Shown in pieces: positions 41,048 through 50,421 of a stretch of 64,000 bases of DNA. The translations under genes were made by a program, and so were the position numbers. Below the pieces are notes generated by a model. It saw only the letters and a list, made by a program, of their open reading frames with translations, was not told the DNA's origin and searched no databases. Every line of letters begins with the position of its first letter. Positions within the stretch are counted from its first letter, which is position 1. The DNA comes from an uncultured Lachnospiraceae bacterium. Lineage in GTDB: Bacteria > Bacillota > Clostridia > Lachnospirales > Lachnospiraceae. The stretch spans positions 56,725-120,724 of the forward strand of contig CANPZE010000001.1 in NCBI GenBank assembly GCA_947589315.1, in the 5' to 3' direction.

Positions 41048-44000
41048 CTACTGCCAGGTCTGGAGCAATACCCAGGTCTTAAACCACTTCAGCCAATGCT
41101 GCACATAATCCACCGTAGTCGGTTCTCCGCTCAGTACGGGATAGAACATGATAAAGAGCACCAACGCCGCTCCCGTATAGACAAACATCCACTTCTTTGC
41201 TTTGGGAAATCTCTTCACAAGCAAATACATACAGTATACGACCATGGCAGTAATAAAGGGCACGCTGGGAAAATAGTGGTAGATAAATACCACTCTTCCG
41301 ATCAACATCCAGGGGGCATATTGCGACAGATACCCCACCGCCAGGAACGCCGCCTTTCTGTCCTTTTTGGCAAAGATCAGATACAGCATTACCAGAAAGG
41401 CGGGAATCCCTGCCCACCATACCAGCGGGTTGCCAAAAGCGCTGATCCCTTCCCGGACAGTATCCGAAATCACTCTGGAATAATACCATATAGGCCGGTA
41501 CATGATCGGCCATTGATACCATTTAGAGGAATAGGCATGCTTTGAATCCAGCTTGCTGTGATAATCATACATCGTCTTCTGGGAAGCGATCATTCTTGCG
41601 ATCAGTCCCCGGTCTGTCCCATCATTCATCGGAATATATGACAATGTATAGATCACTGCGGGTATCAGGACAAAAAATACACAGCAGAACAGCAAAGTCT
41701 TGATCAATTTTTTATGGAAATTGTCTACAATGTCTTTGTGGAGGATTCCCTCCGTTGCCCCATCCGGGTGTTTTACTGCATAGATATATTCCCGGAATCT
41801 CTGGACCATCAGAGCGAAAAAGATCACCGCCAGTCCGGCTGAGGAATAGATCCCGGTCCATTTACTGGCCCATCCCAGACCCATAGCGATCCCACATAAC
41901 CCCAGGGGAATAAAGGTCTTCTTCAGCTCTGTATCGTAAAAGCTGAGACGGCTGTAACAATACATGAAGAAATAGGATATTATGATAAACAAAGTTACAA
42001 ATACATCGATCGTAGCGATCCTTGTCTGGGCAAAGTGCATGAAATCAAAGGCAAATAACACTGTAAGGATCCCCGCCGCCCATGTCTCCCGGAACATTTT
42101 CTTCCCAAAGAGGTAAAATACAGGCAGCATCAGTATCCCAAACACATTTCCCATAAAACGCCATCCAAAGGGATCCATCCCAAACATACGGATTCCCAGA
42201 GACATAATAAACTTGCCCAGAGGAGGATGGGTATTCTCATAGCAGTATTGGTCATGTATCATTTCATAAGCAGTACGGGCATGGTAGATTTCATCAAAAT
42301 ACGTGCCGTTATCATTCGTTGTGCTCCCCTCAAAAAGCTCCTGCTCATCAAAAAGATTAGGATAGGTATAAGAGTTCACCGGAAGCACTTCATTCCCCTC
42401 TGCATCCTGAAATACCAGTTCCTGCAGGCTGTCCTCCGTGGTGGCAGAGCTGGGATAGATCCGGATATACTGTGTAGTCACCGGCAGATCAATGGAATTC
42501 CAGGCAAACACGCTGCCTGCATCCCAGGTATTGCCCTCGGAATACAGGGCCGTCCACTGGCCATTCGGGTCACTGGTATACTCTACAATATAAGTAGGAT
42601 TGTTCTTATAGCCCAGAAAATCCCACATTTTTGAAAAGGTGACCTGCTGCCCGAAATCCAGCTGTATCGTTCCCTCCTGTACCACAGAATAGGTAGTCTC
42701 GGGAGCTGACATATTTCCCAGATGGTAAAAGGCGACAATCCCATAGATCAGGGTGATCACACCCATAATGATATAATCTGCCCTGGTCATCTTTTCCATC
42801 TTTTCAGAAGCACGGATCACCGATTTGTCCTGCCCCGCTCTCTTCCCTGCGCGGCTTACGACCTGCCCCGCCTGTTCCTCCTGCTCCACCCGTTCTTCCC
42901 GGTACTGGCAATAATATTTGACAGCAACATAGACCATAACCCCAAATACAGCCAGAGCCAGGAAGGACACAAGGAACATCACCTTATCTCCCCGGTCATA
43001 ATTGTTGGGATCAAAATGGAATAAAACATAGGCTATATTATAAAAGCTTACCGCAGACAGTAAGGAATACAATACATACAACGCCTTCCTGGGGCGCACG
43101 GCAAAGGCCATGAGCAACAGAATGGCAGCGGGGAATATATATCTCTCATGCATTCTCACAGAGAACAGGAATACGCAGGTTACAATAAATGCCCCCAGAA
43201 AATAATACTTAGAACGCTCCTTTTTACAGCGCAGGCTCATAATGGTGGCCGCTGCTACAGTCAGCACAATAGCCACGGTTCCCCAATTCTTATATGTGAT
43301 CCCCAGAAGGCCTGCTCCATCCTGAGACTCCCAGTTCAATTTGCATAACGTCCAGAAATTATATGCATTGACAGAAGCGTATTCATAGGATCCCAGCGTA
43401 TCTGTATACTGGCCCAGCGCCTCGTGGAAGCCAAAAGGCAGCATCAGCAGCCCGATCAGCAGGATTGCCGCAAGCCCCAGGCCCAGATTGGTCCAGAACT
43501 TCTTCCAGTTAAAATCTTCCAGAAATACCTGATCGATAATCCCATAGATCAATACCGGCGTAAAGATCAGAGACTGAGGCTTGACCAGAATAGCCAGCGC
43601 AAATACAAAATATGAGGGGATCAGCTTCTTTTCTGTGATCAGATAACACATCAGCACGATAAAGAAAGTAAATACACTGTCTGTCTGTCCCCATACCACG
43701 CTGTCCAGAATGACCAGCGGACAAAACAGGTAGATGGCAGACAGCAGAGCCGCCCCGGACTCTTTAAAGCGGCGGGATGCCACCCGGTAAAGAAGATAGC
43801 CTGTCCCCAGATCTGCCAGAATGGCCGGCATCTTAGTCATAAGAATACTTACCGCAGAATCCCAGGCAATCCCAAAGACAGAGCGCAGCCATCCGATCAC
43901 ATACAGGATATACATATATCCTGGCGGATAATCATGAAAAGACTCCGACAGATAGAATTTGCCAATCCCATCGTTATAGACCATATCCCCCCACAACAGG

Positions 44001-44290
44001 AAGCAGTTCATATCCGTCTCATATCCCTTGTGGATCACTGCAATAAGCACTCTAAGCAGAAATGCCCCTATCATAATAGCAGTAAATACCGTCAGGCCAA
44101 TGATTTTCTCCTGCTGGTCCGATATAACATACGTTTCTGCGGCAGGGCTCTTGCCCTTTCTCCGGGAGTCTTTTCCTCCCTTCCTGCCAGACGCTCCTGC
44201 CTGCTCTGTCCCCCGCAGGAAACGGCAAAGGGGGCGGAACAGCAGCAGCATGACCGCCAATGCCGCCAATGCAATGATTCTCTCTAACAT
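41048..44290 (-). CDS. GT-C glycosyltransferase fused to a protein O-mannosyltransferase (PMT) domain
   Basis: A 1080-residue membrane protein in three parts. Residues about 1-480 form a polytopic GT-C enzyme with the acidic luminal motif DMNCFLLWGDM and FHDYPPGYMYILY. About 525-620 is a beta-sandwich resembling a discoidin/F5-8C domain (IQLDFGQQVTFSKMW, YIVEYTSD, VTTQYIRIYPSS). About 665-1075 is a PMT (GT39) domain: YFDEIYHARTAYEMIH, the family ENTHPPLGKFIMSLG, and WRFMGNVFGI. Such enzymes move sugars from polyprenyl phosphate donors to extracytoplasmic acceptors. The ATG at 44290 follows GAGGG; an ATG four codons earlier has no site. Substrates cannot be read. No frameshift or stop separates the parts. 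Confidence 0.85.
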   Translation of the reverse strand: MLERIIALAALAVMLLLFRPLCRFLRGTEQAGASGRKGGKDSRRKGKSPAAETYVISDQQEKIIGLTVFTAIMIGAFLLRVLIAVIHKGYETDMNCFLLWGDMVYNDGIGKFYLSESFHDYPPGYMYILYVIGWLRSVFGIAWDSAVSILMTKMPAILADLGTGYLLYRVASRRFKESGAALLSAIYLFCPLVILDSVVWGQTDSVFTFFIVLMCYLITEKKLIPSYFVFALAILVKPQSLIFTPVLIYGIIDQVFLEDFNWKKFWTNLGLGLAAILLIGLLMLPFGFHEALGQYTDTLGSYEYASVNAYNFWTLCKLNWESQDGAGLLGITYKNWGTVAIVLTVAAATIMSLRCKKERSKYYFLGAFIVTCVFLFSVRMHERYIFPAAILLLMAFAVRPRKALYVLYSLLSAVSFYNIAYVLFHFDPNNYDRGDKVMFLVSFLALAVFGVMVYVAVKYYCQYREERVEQEEQAGQVVSRAGKRAGQDKSVIRASEKMEKMTRADYIIMGVITLIYGIVAFYHLGNMSAPETTYSVVQEGTIQLDFGQQVTFSKMWDFLGYKNNPTYIVEYTSDPNGQWTALYSEGNTWDAGSVFAWNSIDLPVTTQYIRIYPSSATTEDSLQELVFQDAEGNEVLPVNSYTYPNLFDEQELFEGSTTNDNGTYFDEIYHARTAYEMIHDQYCYENTHPPLGKFIMSLGIRMFGMDPFGWRFMGNVFGILMLPVFYLFGKKMFRETWAAGILTVLFAFDFMHFAQTRIATIDVFVTLFIIISYFFMYCYSRLSFYDTELKKTFIPLGLCGIAMGLGWASKWTGIYSSAGLAVIFFALMVQRFREYIYAVKHPDGATEGILHKDIVDNFHKKLIKTLLFCCVFFVLIPAVIYTLSYIPMNDGTDRGLIARMIASQKTMYDYHSKLDSKHAYSSKWYQWPIMYRPIWYYSRVISDTVREGISAFGNPLVWWAGIPAFLVMLYLIFAKKDRKAAFLAVGYLSQYAPWMLIGRVVFIYHYFPSVPFITAMVVYCMYLLVKRFPKAKKWMFVYTGAALVLFIMFYPVLSGEPTTVDYVQHWLKWFKTWVLLQTWQ

Positions 44291-44337
44291 ACTTTCCCTC
44301 ATTTCTGTACTGATTTTATGTTATGATCTAGCTTTAT

Positions 44338-45249
44338 TTATTTCACATGCTGGTGGGTAAATAAATGCTCGGAACAATATTCATAATTGCCGTTACATTT
44401 AGAGCAATACCGGAAATCCAGGCTGGGGTCGTCCAATTCCGTCCTTCCGCAGACGGCGCAGCGATGACGGGTGCCTCCCGGCTTCGTCCTGGCCCGCTCC
44501 ACCTTCTTCTTGAAGGCGCGCCTCCGGTGGATCTCCCCCGGTGAGATCCGGTGATAATTCCGGGTAGAGAAGAAGAACACTAAAAAGTTGCCCAGAGCCA
44601 CTAAAATAGCAATCCCCGCACTGATCAGAGCCCCGCCTGCCTCAGGCTGATGTTCCACAAAGTAATAAATGATCCCCAGATATAGATTATTCCCTACCAT
44701 GTACAGCAACACCAATGCCTCCATCAATGCCAGCCATTTTATCCGGATGGGAATAATAAAATTCCACAGCAGCTTCATATCCGGGTTCACTGCCGCATAG
44801 GCAAAAAACATAGACCAATAGATATACTGAAATCCGGAATCATAAATCTCCGCATGCAGCGGGGAGAGATACAGGATCAATGCCGCCACAATATTCAACA
44901 AATATCCGGACAAAAAATACATGTTAAACCGGAAAGTTCCCCATACTTGTTCCAGCGTCCTTCCAAACATCAGAAACAGACTGACCTGGATCGCAAAAAA
45001 CAGGATACTGATGATCATCCCCATTCCCTGATAATACCCATAGGGTTCGATCAGATACGTAAAAAGCCGCCATATCTGCCCATGAAAGACTGCCCTCATA
45101 TCCAATGCCAGATAGTTATAATAAAACGCCTTGCCCAGCAAAAGCTCCAGGGCAGCTCCCGCACAATACAGTACGATAATATATTTGGTCAGATCCTGAA
45201 TAGCATACCGCCCAAATTTTTTCTCCAGCCGATTCAAAAACTGATTCAT
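44338..45249 (-). CDS. Rhomboid-like membrane protein with C-terminal zinc ribbon
   Basis: A 303-residue protein. It has about six membrane segments and the rhomboid/derlin loop-1-like GQIWRLFTYLIEP, but I see neither the GxSG catalytic serine nor the paired histidine, so it is probably an inactive (pseudo) rhomboid. The C-terminal 60 residues hold four cysteines in CAVCGRTE and YCSKCNGNYEYC and end in histidines, a zinc-ribbon pattern. AAATGAGG precedes the ATG at 45249; the frame is open for 67 more codons through the promoter and terminator, which I reject. It precedes the GT-C fusion by 47 bases. Confidence 0.7.
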   Translation of the reverse strand: MNQFLNRLEKKFGRYAIQDLTKYIIVLYCAGAALELLLGKAFYYNYLALDMRAVFHGQIWRLFTYLIEPYGYYQGMGMIISILFFAIQVSLFLMFGRTLEQVWGTFRFNMYFLSGYLLNIVAALILYLSPLHAEIYDSGFQYIYWSMFFAYAAVNPDMKLLWNFIIPIRIKWLALMEALVLLYMVGNNLYLGIIYYFVEHQPEAGGALISAGIAILVALGNFLVFFFSTRNYHRISPGEIHRRRAFKKKVERARTKPGGTRHRCAVCGRTELDDPSLDFRYCSKCNGNYEYCSEHLFTHQHVK

Positions 45250-45300
45250 ACAAACCTCATTTCTGCACTGATATCCCTTTATCCTGCAGGGATTCCCAAA

Positions 45301-45339
45301 AAGAAAAGCATGTGGAAAATCCGGAAACTTTCCACATGC
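45301..45339 (-). terminator. Terminator after LysM gene, overlapping the start of the next transcript
   Basis: On the minus strand GCATGTGGAAA and TTTCCACATGC form an 11-bp perfect stem with a 9-base loop, followed by TTTTCTTTTT. It ends the LysM gene but also begins at the predicted +1 of the next promoter. Confidence 0.8.
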
Positions 45340-45342
45340 TAC

Positions 45343-45371
45343 ATTATAGTCATAGGGATATTCTTTGTCAA
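45343..45371 (-). promoter_or_regulatory. Sigma-A promoter of rhomboid-like / GT-C fusion unit
   Basis: TTGACA (45366-45371) and TATAAT (45343-45348) on the minus strand, spacer 17. The -35 overlaps the LysM stop codon and the -10 abuts a terminator stem. Confidence 0.85.
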
Positions 45372-45991
45372 ACCTTTCTATAATAGGAAATCCCTGGCAA
45401 AAGATAAATCCGTCCCGCGCCGTTTTTGTCAATAAAATCTTCAATATCATCTTCTGAGACTCTGCCTCCGTCAGATACTGCCATCTCCAGGGTATCCCCT
45501 GGCTGGGTCACATATCTTTTCCATTGGACAAAACGATCTTCGTCCCGGTCATCGTCCCAGTCATCATCCCGGTCTCTTCCCTGCATCATCCGGCTTCCCG
45601 GCAGCGCCTGGCTCTCTGGGATCGCCTGGCTCCTTCCCCGTTCCTGCTCCATTGCCATATCCTGCCCTTCAGCCGCCTGCTGTCCCTGGGGCGTATTCTG
45701 GAGTTCCTCTCCCATCTCTGCTTCCTCCACGGTTCCTTCCTCCTGCTGCCCCTCCTGCGCAGCCTCCTTCTGTTCTGCCCACTGGCAGCACCCCTTGGGA
45801 TACCAATAAGGCTTATTGGGCTTTTTACGTTTTACGGGAATGCAAATAGTCTCTCCGATCTGTAAATTATAGACATCCACATAGGGATTCGCCCGAAGCA
45901 GCAGTGCTAATGGTACTTTGTATTTCATACTAATTGAATATAAGGTGTCGCCGTTTTTAATGGAATACATGATCCCATCACAATAATCCAT
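45368..45991 (-). CDS. LysM-domain protein with Q/E- and Asp-rich middle
   Basis: A 207-residue protein. Residues about 8-52 are a LysM domain: YSIKNGDTLYSISMKYKVPL, then LLRANPYVDVYNLQIGETICIP. A linker rich in E, Q and G follows (about 70-135), then a DRDDDWDDDRDEDR run near 140. The C-terminus has PGDTLEMAVSDGG and FIDKNGAGRIYLLPGISYY, possibly a diverged second LysM-like unit. There is no signal peptide, as in spore-coat LysM proteins such as SafA, so a spore-coat role is a reasonable guess. AGGAGG lies eight bases before the ATG. It is divergent from the large ATPase gene, with 140 bases between. Confidence 0.8.
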   Translation of the reverse strand: MDYCDGIMYSIKNGDTLYSISMKYKVPLALLLRANPYVDVYNLQIGETICIPVKRKKPNKPYWYPKGCCQWAEQKEAAQEGQQEEGTVEEAEMGEELQNTPQGQQAAEGQDMAMEQERGRSQAIPESQALPGSRMMQGRDRDDDWDDDRDEDRFVQWKRYVTQPGDTLEMAVSDGGRVSEDDIEDFIDKNGAGRIYLLPGISYYRKV

Positions 45992-46053
45992 AAGAATACC
46001 TCCTATTTGTCATACTACTTCAAATATATTCCAGCCCTGCCAAATGGTTCGTG

Positions 46054-46082
46054 TTGCATTTCGTTATTTTTTGTCTTATAAT
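46054..46082 (+). promoter_or_regulatory. Sigma-A promoter of the ATPase fusion gene
   Basis: TTGCAT (46054-46059) and TATAAT (46077-46082), spacer 17, about 50 bases before the start codon. It drives one of only two multi-gene plus-strand stretches in the window. Confidence 0.8.
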
Positions 46083-46131
46083 AGGAAAACATGGCGGATT
46101 TTGCCGAAGTGAAGAAAGGATGTAGCAAACC

Positions 46132-49100
46132 ATGAAATTATCATGTCATACCTTGGGAATTGATATTGGTTCCACTACAGTAAAAATAGCAATTTTAAAT
46201 CCGGCCGGGGAGATTATTTTCTCCGACTACCAAAGACATTACGCAAATATTCAAGAAACACTGGCCGCTATTATTGCCGATGCCTTTCAGGAACTGGGAG
46301 ACCTTCCGGTCTCTCCGGTGATCACCGGCTCCGGCGGCCTGACCCTTTCCAAACATTTAAATATTCCCTTTGTACAGGAGGTAGTGGCAGTCGCTACCTC
46401 CCTGAAGGATTTTGCGCCTCACACCGATGTAGCGATCGAACTCGGCGGAGAGGATGCTAAGATTATATATTTTACCGGCGGTATCGACCAGAGAATGAAC
46501 GGTATCTGCGCCGGCGGAACAGGTTCCTTCATCGACCAGATGGCTTCCCTGCTGAAAACGGATGCCGCCGGCCTGAATGAGTACGCCAAAAATTATCGGT
46601 CTATCTATCCCATTGCAGCCCGCTGCGGGGTATTTGCCAAGACAGATATCCAGCCGCTGATCAACGAAGGCGCTACCAAAGAAGATCTGGCTGCCTCTAT
46701 ATTTCAGGCAGTAGTCAATCAGACAATCAGCGGACTGGCCTGTGGCAAACCGATCCGGGGCAATGTGGCCTTTCTGGGAGGCCCCCTTCATTTCCTTACT
46801 GAACTGAAGCAGGCATTTGTCCGCACGCTGCATCTTACCGGAGACCAGATCATCGCACCGGAGCATTCCCATCTGTTTGCCGCTTCCGGCGCCGCCATGA
46901 ATGCTTCCCAGGAGAACCTTTCCTCTCTGGGCAGGCTGAGGTCTGATCTGTGCCATAAGATCAACATGGAATTTGAAGTGACCCGGCTGGAGCCTTTATT
47001 CCACAATGAAGCAGAATATCAGGATTTTGTGAAAAAACATTCCGAAAATGATGTGAAAAAGGGAGATTTTTCCTCTTACCAGGGAAAGCTGTTCCTGGGG
47101 ATTGACGCCGGCTCCACTACCACCAAGATCGCTGTGATCGGAGAAGACGGTTCTCTGCTCTATTCCTTTTACAGCAACAACAACGGCAGCCCTTTAAAGA
47201 CAGCCATCCGGGCGATCAAGGATATTTATTCCCAGATGCCGGAAGGCGCGCAGATTGTCCGCTCCTGCTCTACCGGATATGGAGAAGCTCTGTTAAAAGC
47301 GGCCCTGCTGCTGGACGAGGGTGAAGTAGAGACTGTGGCGCATTATAATGCCGCCGCCTTCTTTGAACCCCAGGTGGATTGTATCCTGGACATCGGCGGG
47401 CAGGATATGAAATGCATTAAGATCAAGAACCATTCTGTAGATAAGGTACAGCTGAACGAGGCCTGCTCCTCCGGCTGCGGGTCCTTTATTGAGACCTTTG
47501 CCAAATCTCTAAATTATGAGGTGGCAGATTTTGCGAAGGTAGCTCTTTTTGCAGAAAATCCAATCGACCTGGGTTCCCGCTGTACAGTATTTATGAACTC
47601 TAAGGTGAAACAGGCCCAGAAGGAAGGAGCTTCCGTTGCGGATATTTCCGCCGGACTGGCTTATTCTGTCATTAAAAATGCTCTGCTGAAGGTAATTAAG
47701 CTTACCGATCCCAAGGATCTGGGAGAAAAAGTAGTCGTACAGGGAGGTACGTTTTACAATGATGCCGTCCTGCGCAGCTTTGAGCGGATATCCGGATGCC
47801 AGGCGGTACGCCCGGACATTGCCGGTATCATGGGAGCCTTCGGCGCGGCCCTGATCGCCCGCAGCCATTATACCGGACAGCCTACCACAATGCTTACCAT
47901 CGACCAGATCAATGAGTTGAAATTTGATACCTCGATGTCACGCTGTAAAGGCTGTACCAACCATTGCCTTCTCACGATCAACCGTTTCACCGGAGGACGC
48001 CAGTTCATTTCCGGCAACCGCTGTGAGAGGGGAATCGGCAAGCAGAAGAACAAGGACAATATACCGAACCTTTTTGAATATAAAAATAAACGGCTCTTTG
48101 AACACTATACTCCTCTCGATGAGGAGCATGCGGTACGGGGTACGGTAGGCCTCCCCAGAGTACTGAATATGTATGAAAATTATCCTTTCTGGTTCACGTT
48201 CTTTACCCAGCTGGGCTATCGTGTCGTACTCTCTCCCGAGTCCAGCCGGAAGATTTATGAGCTGGGAATTGAATCCATTCCCAGTGAATCAGAATGCTAT
48301 CCTGCCAAGCTGGCCCACGGCCATGTAACCTGGCTGCTGCGCCAGGGAGTGAAATACATTTTCTATCCCTGCATCCCTTATGAACGGTGTGAGGTAAAGG
48401 ACTCCAACAATCATTATAATTGTCCTATCGTTACCTCCTATGGGGAAAATATCAAAAACAATATTGAAGAATTGCGAAGGGAAGATATCCTGTACCAGAA
48501 CCCCTTCCTTTCCCTGGAAAGCGAAGCAATTGTCACCAAACGCCTGGTACAATATTTTATGAAGGAAGGCCGGGCTGCCTGGGATAATACTTCCCGGGAG
48601 GAGGATAGCCCTATGGCCGGGAACCCCCTGTCTGCATCCGAGATCCGCCATGCGGCCCAGGCTGCCTGGAAGGAGCTGCTGGCGGTACGGCTGGAAATGC
48701 AGCGAAAAGGAGAGGAAGTCCTAAACTATATGAAGGAGACCGGACGCCGGGGCATTGTCCTGGCGGGACGTCCTTACCATATTGACCCGGAGATCAACCA
48801 TGGTATTCCTGAACTGATTACCTCCTACGGCGTAGCCGTATTGACGGAAGACAGCATTTCCCACCTGGGGCAGGTAGACCGTCCCACCATCGTAATGGAC
48901 CAATGGATGTATCACTCCCGTCTGTACAAAGCCGCTTCCTATGTCCGCACCCGCAGCGACCTGGATCTGATCCAATTGAATTCCTTTGGCTGTGGTCTGG
49001 ACGCAGTGACTACTGACCAGGTCAGCGATATTTTGACCAAATGCAATAAGATCTATACCGTGCTGAAGATCGATGAGGTAAATAACCTGGGGGCTGCCCG

Positions 49101-50415
49101 TATCCGTATCCGTTCACTGCTGGCTGCGGTGAAGGAACGGGAGCAGAAGAAAATCCGGCCCCAGATCCAGGATACGGCCCATCACAGGGTAATCTTTACT
49201 AAAGAGATGCGCAGGGATTATACCATCCTGGTTCCCCAGATGTCTCCTATTCATTTTGACATTCTGGCCCCTGCCCTGTCCTCCTGTGGATATCATATGG
49301 AAATGCTGCCCAGTACCAGCGAATGCGTTGACTACGGGCTGAAATATGTAAATAACGATGCCTGCTATCCTTCCCTGCTGGTGGTGGGACAGTTCATGCA
49401 GGCCCTGCTGTCCGGAAAATATGACCTGAACCGGGTAGCCCTGATCATTTCCCAGACAGGAGGCGGCTGCCGCGCGACCAATTACATTGGCTTTATCCGC
49501 CGGGCCCTGGAAAACGCCGGAATGCCCCAGATACCAGTTATCTCCCTGAGCGCCGGCATTGAGAAGAATCCTGGACTTTCTTTGAACCTGGAGATCGGGC
49601 AGAAAGCAATCCAGGCCGTGCTGTACGGCGATGTCTTTATGCGGGTTCTCTATCGGACCCGCCCTTATGAGGCCGTACCCGGCTCTGCCAACGCCCTCCA
49701 CCAGAAATGGAAAAAAATAGTACAGGATGCGGTGACCCGGGGCAATTTTAAAGAATTTAAGAAGAATGTCCATCAGATCGTGAAAGAATTTGACGAGCTT
49801 CCTTTAAAGGAGATCCGGAAGCCAAGAGTGGGAATCGTAGGAGAGATCCTGGTAAAATTCCTTCCCCTGGCCAACAATTATCTGGTAGAGCTGCTGGAGG
49901 CAGAAGGCGCAGAGGCGGTATGCCCCGATCTGACCGATTTCTTTATGTACAGCCTGTACAATGCTAACTTTAAGGCGGAGTATCTGGGCAAAAAGAAATC
50001 CAGCGCCCGCTTTAATAATCTGGCGATCCAGATCCTGGAACAATACAGAAAGCCTTTGCGGGAAGCCTTTGCCGCCAGCAACCGTTTCAACCCGCCAGTG
50101 CCCGTCCAGACTCTGGCGGAATATGCAGACCCTATTGTCTGTGCCGGCAATCAGACCGGGGAAGGCTGGTTCCTCACCGGGGAAATGATTGAATTGATCC
50201 ATTCCGGCGTACCCAATATTGTCTGCGCACAGCCCTTTGGCTGCCTGCCCAATCATGTAGTGGGCAAGGGAGTGATCAAAGAATTGCGCAGAAGATACCC
50301 GGAATCCAACATTGTAGCCGTAGACTATGACCCAGGCGCCAGTGAAGTAAACCAGCTGAACCGGATTAAACTGATGCTTTCCACTGCCGCCAAAGATATC
50401 ATGAAGGATGCATAA
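46132..50415 (+). CDS. BcrAD/HgdC-type ATPase fusion with DUF2229 and HgdB-like parts
   Basis: A 1427-residue protein. Two ASKHA ATPase domains come first: [15 protein letters not shown] with [13 protein letters not shown] (about 8-270), then [16 protein letters not shown] with [16 protein letters not shown] (about 320-570). A cysteine motif CKGCTNHC is near 603. A DUF2229 region starts near 670 ([16 protein letters not shown]) with [17 protein letters not shown]-terminal HgdB/double-cubane-like part has [13 protein letters not shown] near 1074 and [10 protein letters not shown] near 1110. Related small activases inject electrons into 2-hydroxyacyl-CoA dehydratases using ATP. Here activator and acceptor parts are in one chain, so it may be a self-contained low-potential reductase. 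Its substrate is unknown. Confidence 0.87.
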   Translation: MKLSCHTLGIDIGSTTVKIAILNPAGEIIFSDYQRHYANIQETLAAIIADAFQELGDLPVSPVITGSGGLTLSKHLNIPFVQEVVAVATSLKDFAPHTDVAIELGGEDAKIIYFTGGIDQRMNGICAGGTGSFIDQMASLLKTDAAGLNEYAKNYRSIYPIAARCGVFAKTDIQPLINEGATKEDLAASIFQAVVNQTISGLACGKPIRGNVAFLGGPLHFLTELKQAFVRTLHLTGDQIIAPEHSHLFAASGAAMNASQENLSSLGRLRSDLCHKINMEFEVTRLEPLFHNEAEYQDFVKKHSENDVKKGDFSSYQGKLFLGIDAGSTTTKIAVIGEDGSLLYSFYSNNNGSPLKTAIRAIKDIYSQMPEGAQIVRSCSTGYGEALLKAALLLDEGEVETVAHYNAAAFFEPQVDCILDIGGQDMKCIKIKNHSVDKVQLNEACSSGCGSFIETFAKSLNYEVADFAKVALFAENPIDLGSRCTVFMNSKVKQAQKEGASVADISAGLAYSVIKNALLKVIKLTDPKDLGEKVVVQGGTFYNDAVLRSFERISGCQAVRPDIAGIMGAFGAALIARSHYTGQPTTMLTIDQINELKFDTSMSRCKGCTNHCLLTINRFTGGRQFISGNRCERGIGKQKNKDNIPNLFEYKNKRLFEHYTPLDEEHAVRGTVGLPRVLNMYENYPFWFTFFTQLGYRVVLSPESSRKIYELGIESIPSESECYPAKLAHGHVTWLLRQGVKYIFYPCIPYERCEVKDSNNHYNCPIVTSYGENIKNNIEELRREDILYQNPFLSLESEAIVTKRLVQYFMKEGRAAWDNTSREEDSPMAGNPLSASEIRHAAQAAWKELLAVRLEMQRKGEEVLNYMKETGRRGIVLAGRPYHIDPEINHGIPELITSYGVAVLTEDSISHLGQVDRPTIVMDQWMYHSRLYKAASYVRTRSDLDLIQLNSFGCGLDAVTTDQVSDILTKCNKIYTVLKIDEVNNLGAARIRIRSLLAAVKEREQKKIRPQIQDTAHHRVIFTKEMRRDYTILVPQMSPIHFDILAPALSSCGYHMEMLPSTSECVDYGLKYVNNDACYPSLLVVGQFMQALLSGKYDLNRVALIISQTGGGCRATNYIGFIRRALENAGMPQIPVISLSAGIEKNPGLSLNLEIGQKAIQAVLYGDVFMRVLYRTRPYEAVPGSANALHQKWKKIVQDAVTRGNFKEFKKNVHQIVKEFDELPLKEIRKPRVGIVGEILVKFLPLANNYLVELLEAEGAEAVCPDLTDFFMYSLYNANFKAEYLGKKKSSARFNNLAIQILEQYRKPLREAFAASNRFNPPVPVQTLAEYADPIVCAGNQTGEGWFLTGEMIELIHSGVPNIVCAQPFGCLPNHVVGKGVIKELRRRYPESNIVAVDYDPGASEVNQLNRIKLMLSTAAKDIMKDA

Positions 50416-50421
50416 TACGGG

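Noticed and set aside
41096..41545. Plus-strand open frames opposite the GT-C/PMT fusion and other long minus-strand genes
   Set aside because: They are shadows with high His/Arg/Pro content and no translation signals; the minus-strand genes carry the family motifs.
46132..50415. Large ATPase fusion as a true 2-hydroxyacyl-CoA dehydratase
   Set aside because: It has the activator ATPase and related parts but no separate HgdAB-type subunits or fermentation genes nearby. I keep it as an ATPase/reductase of unknown substrate.
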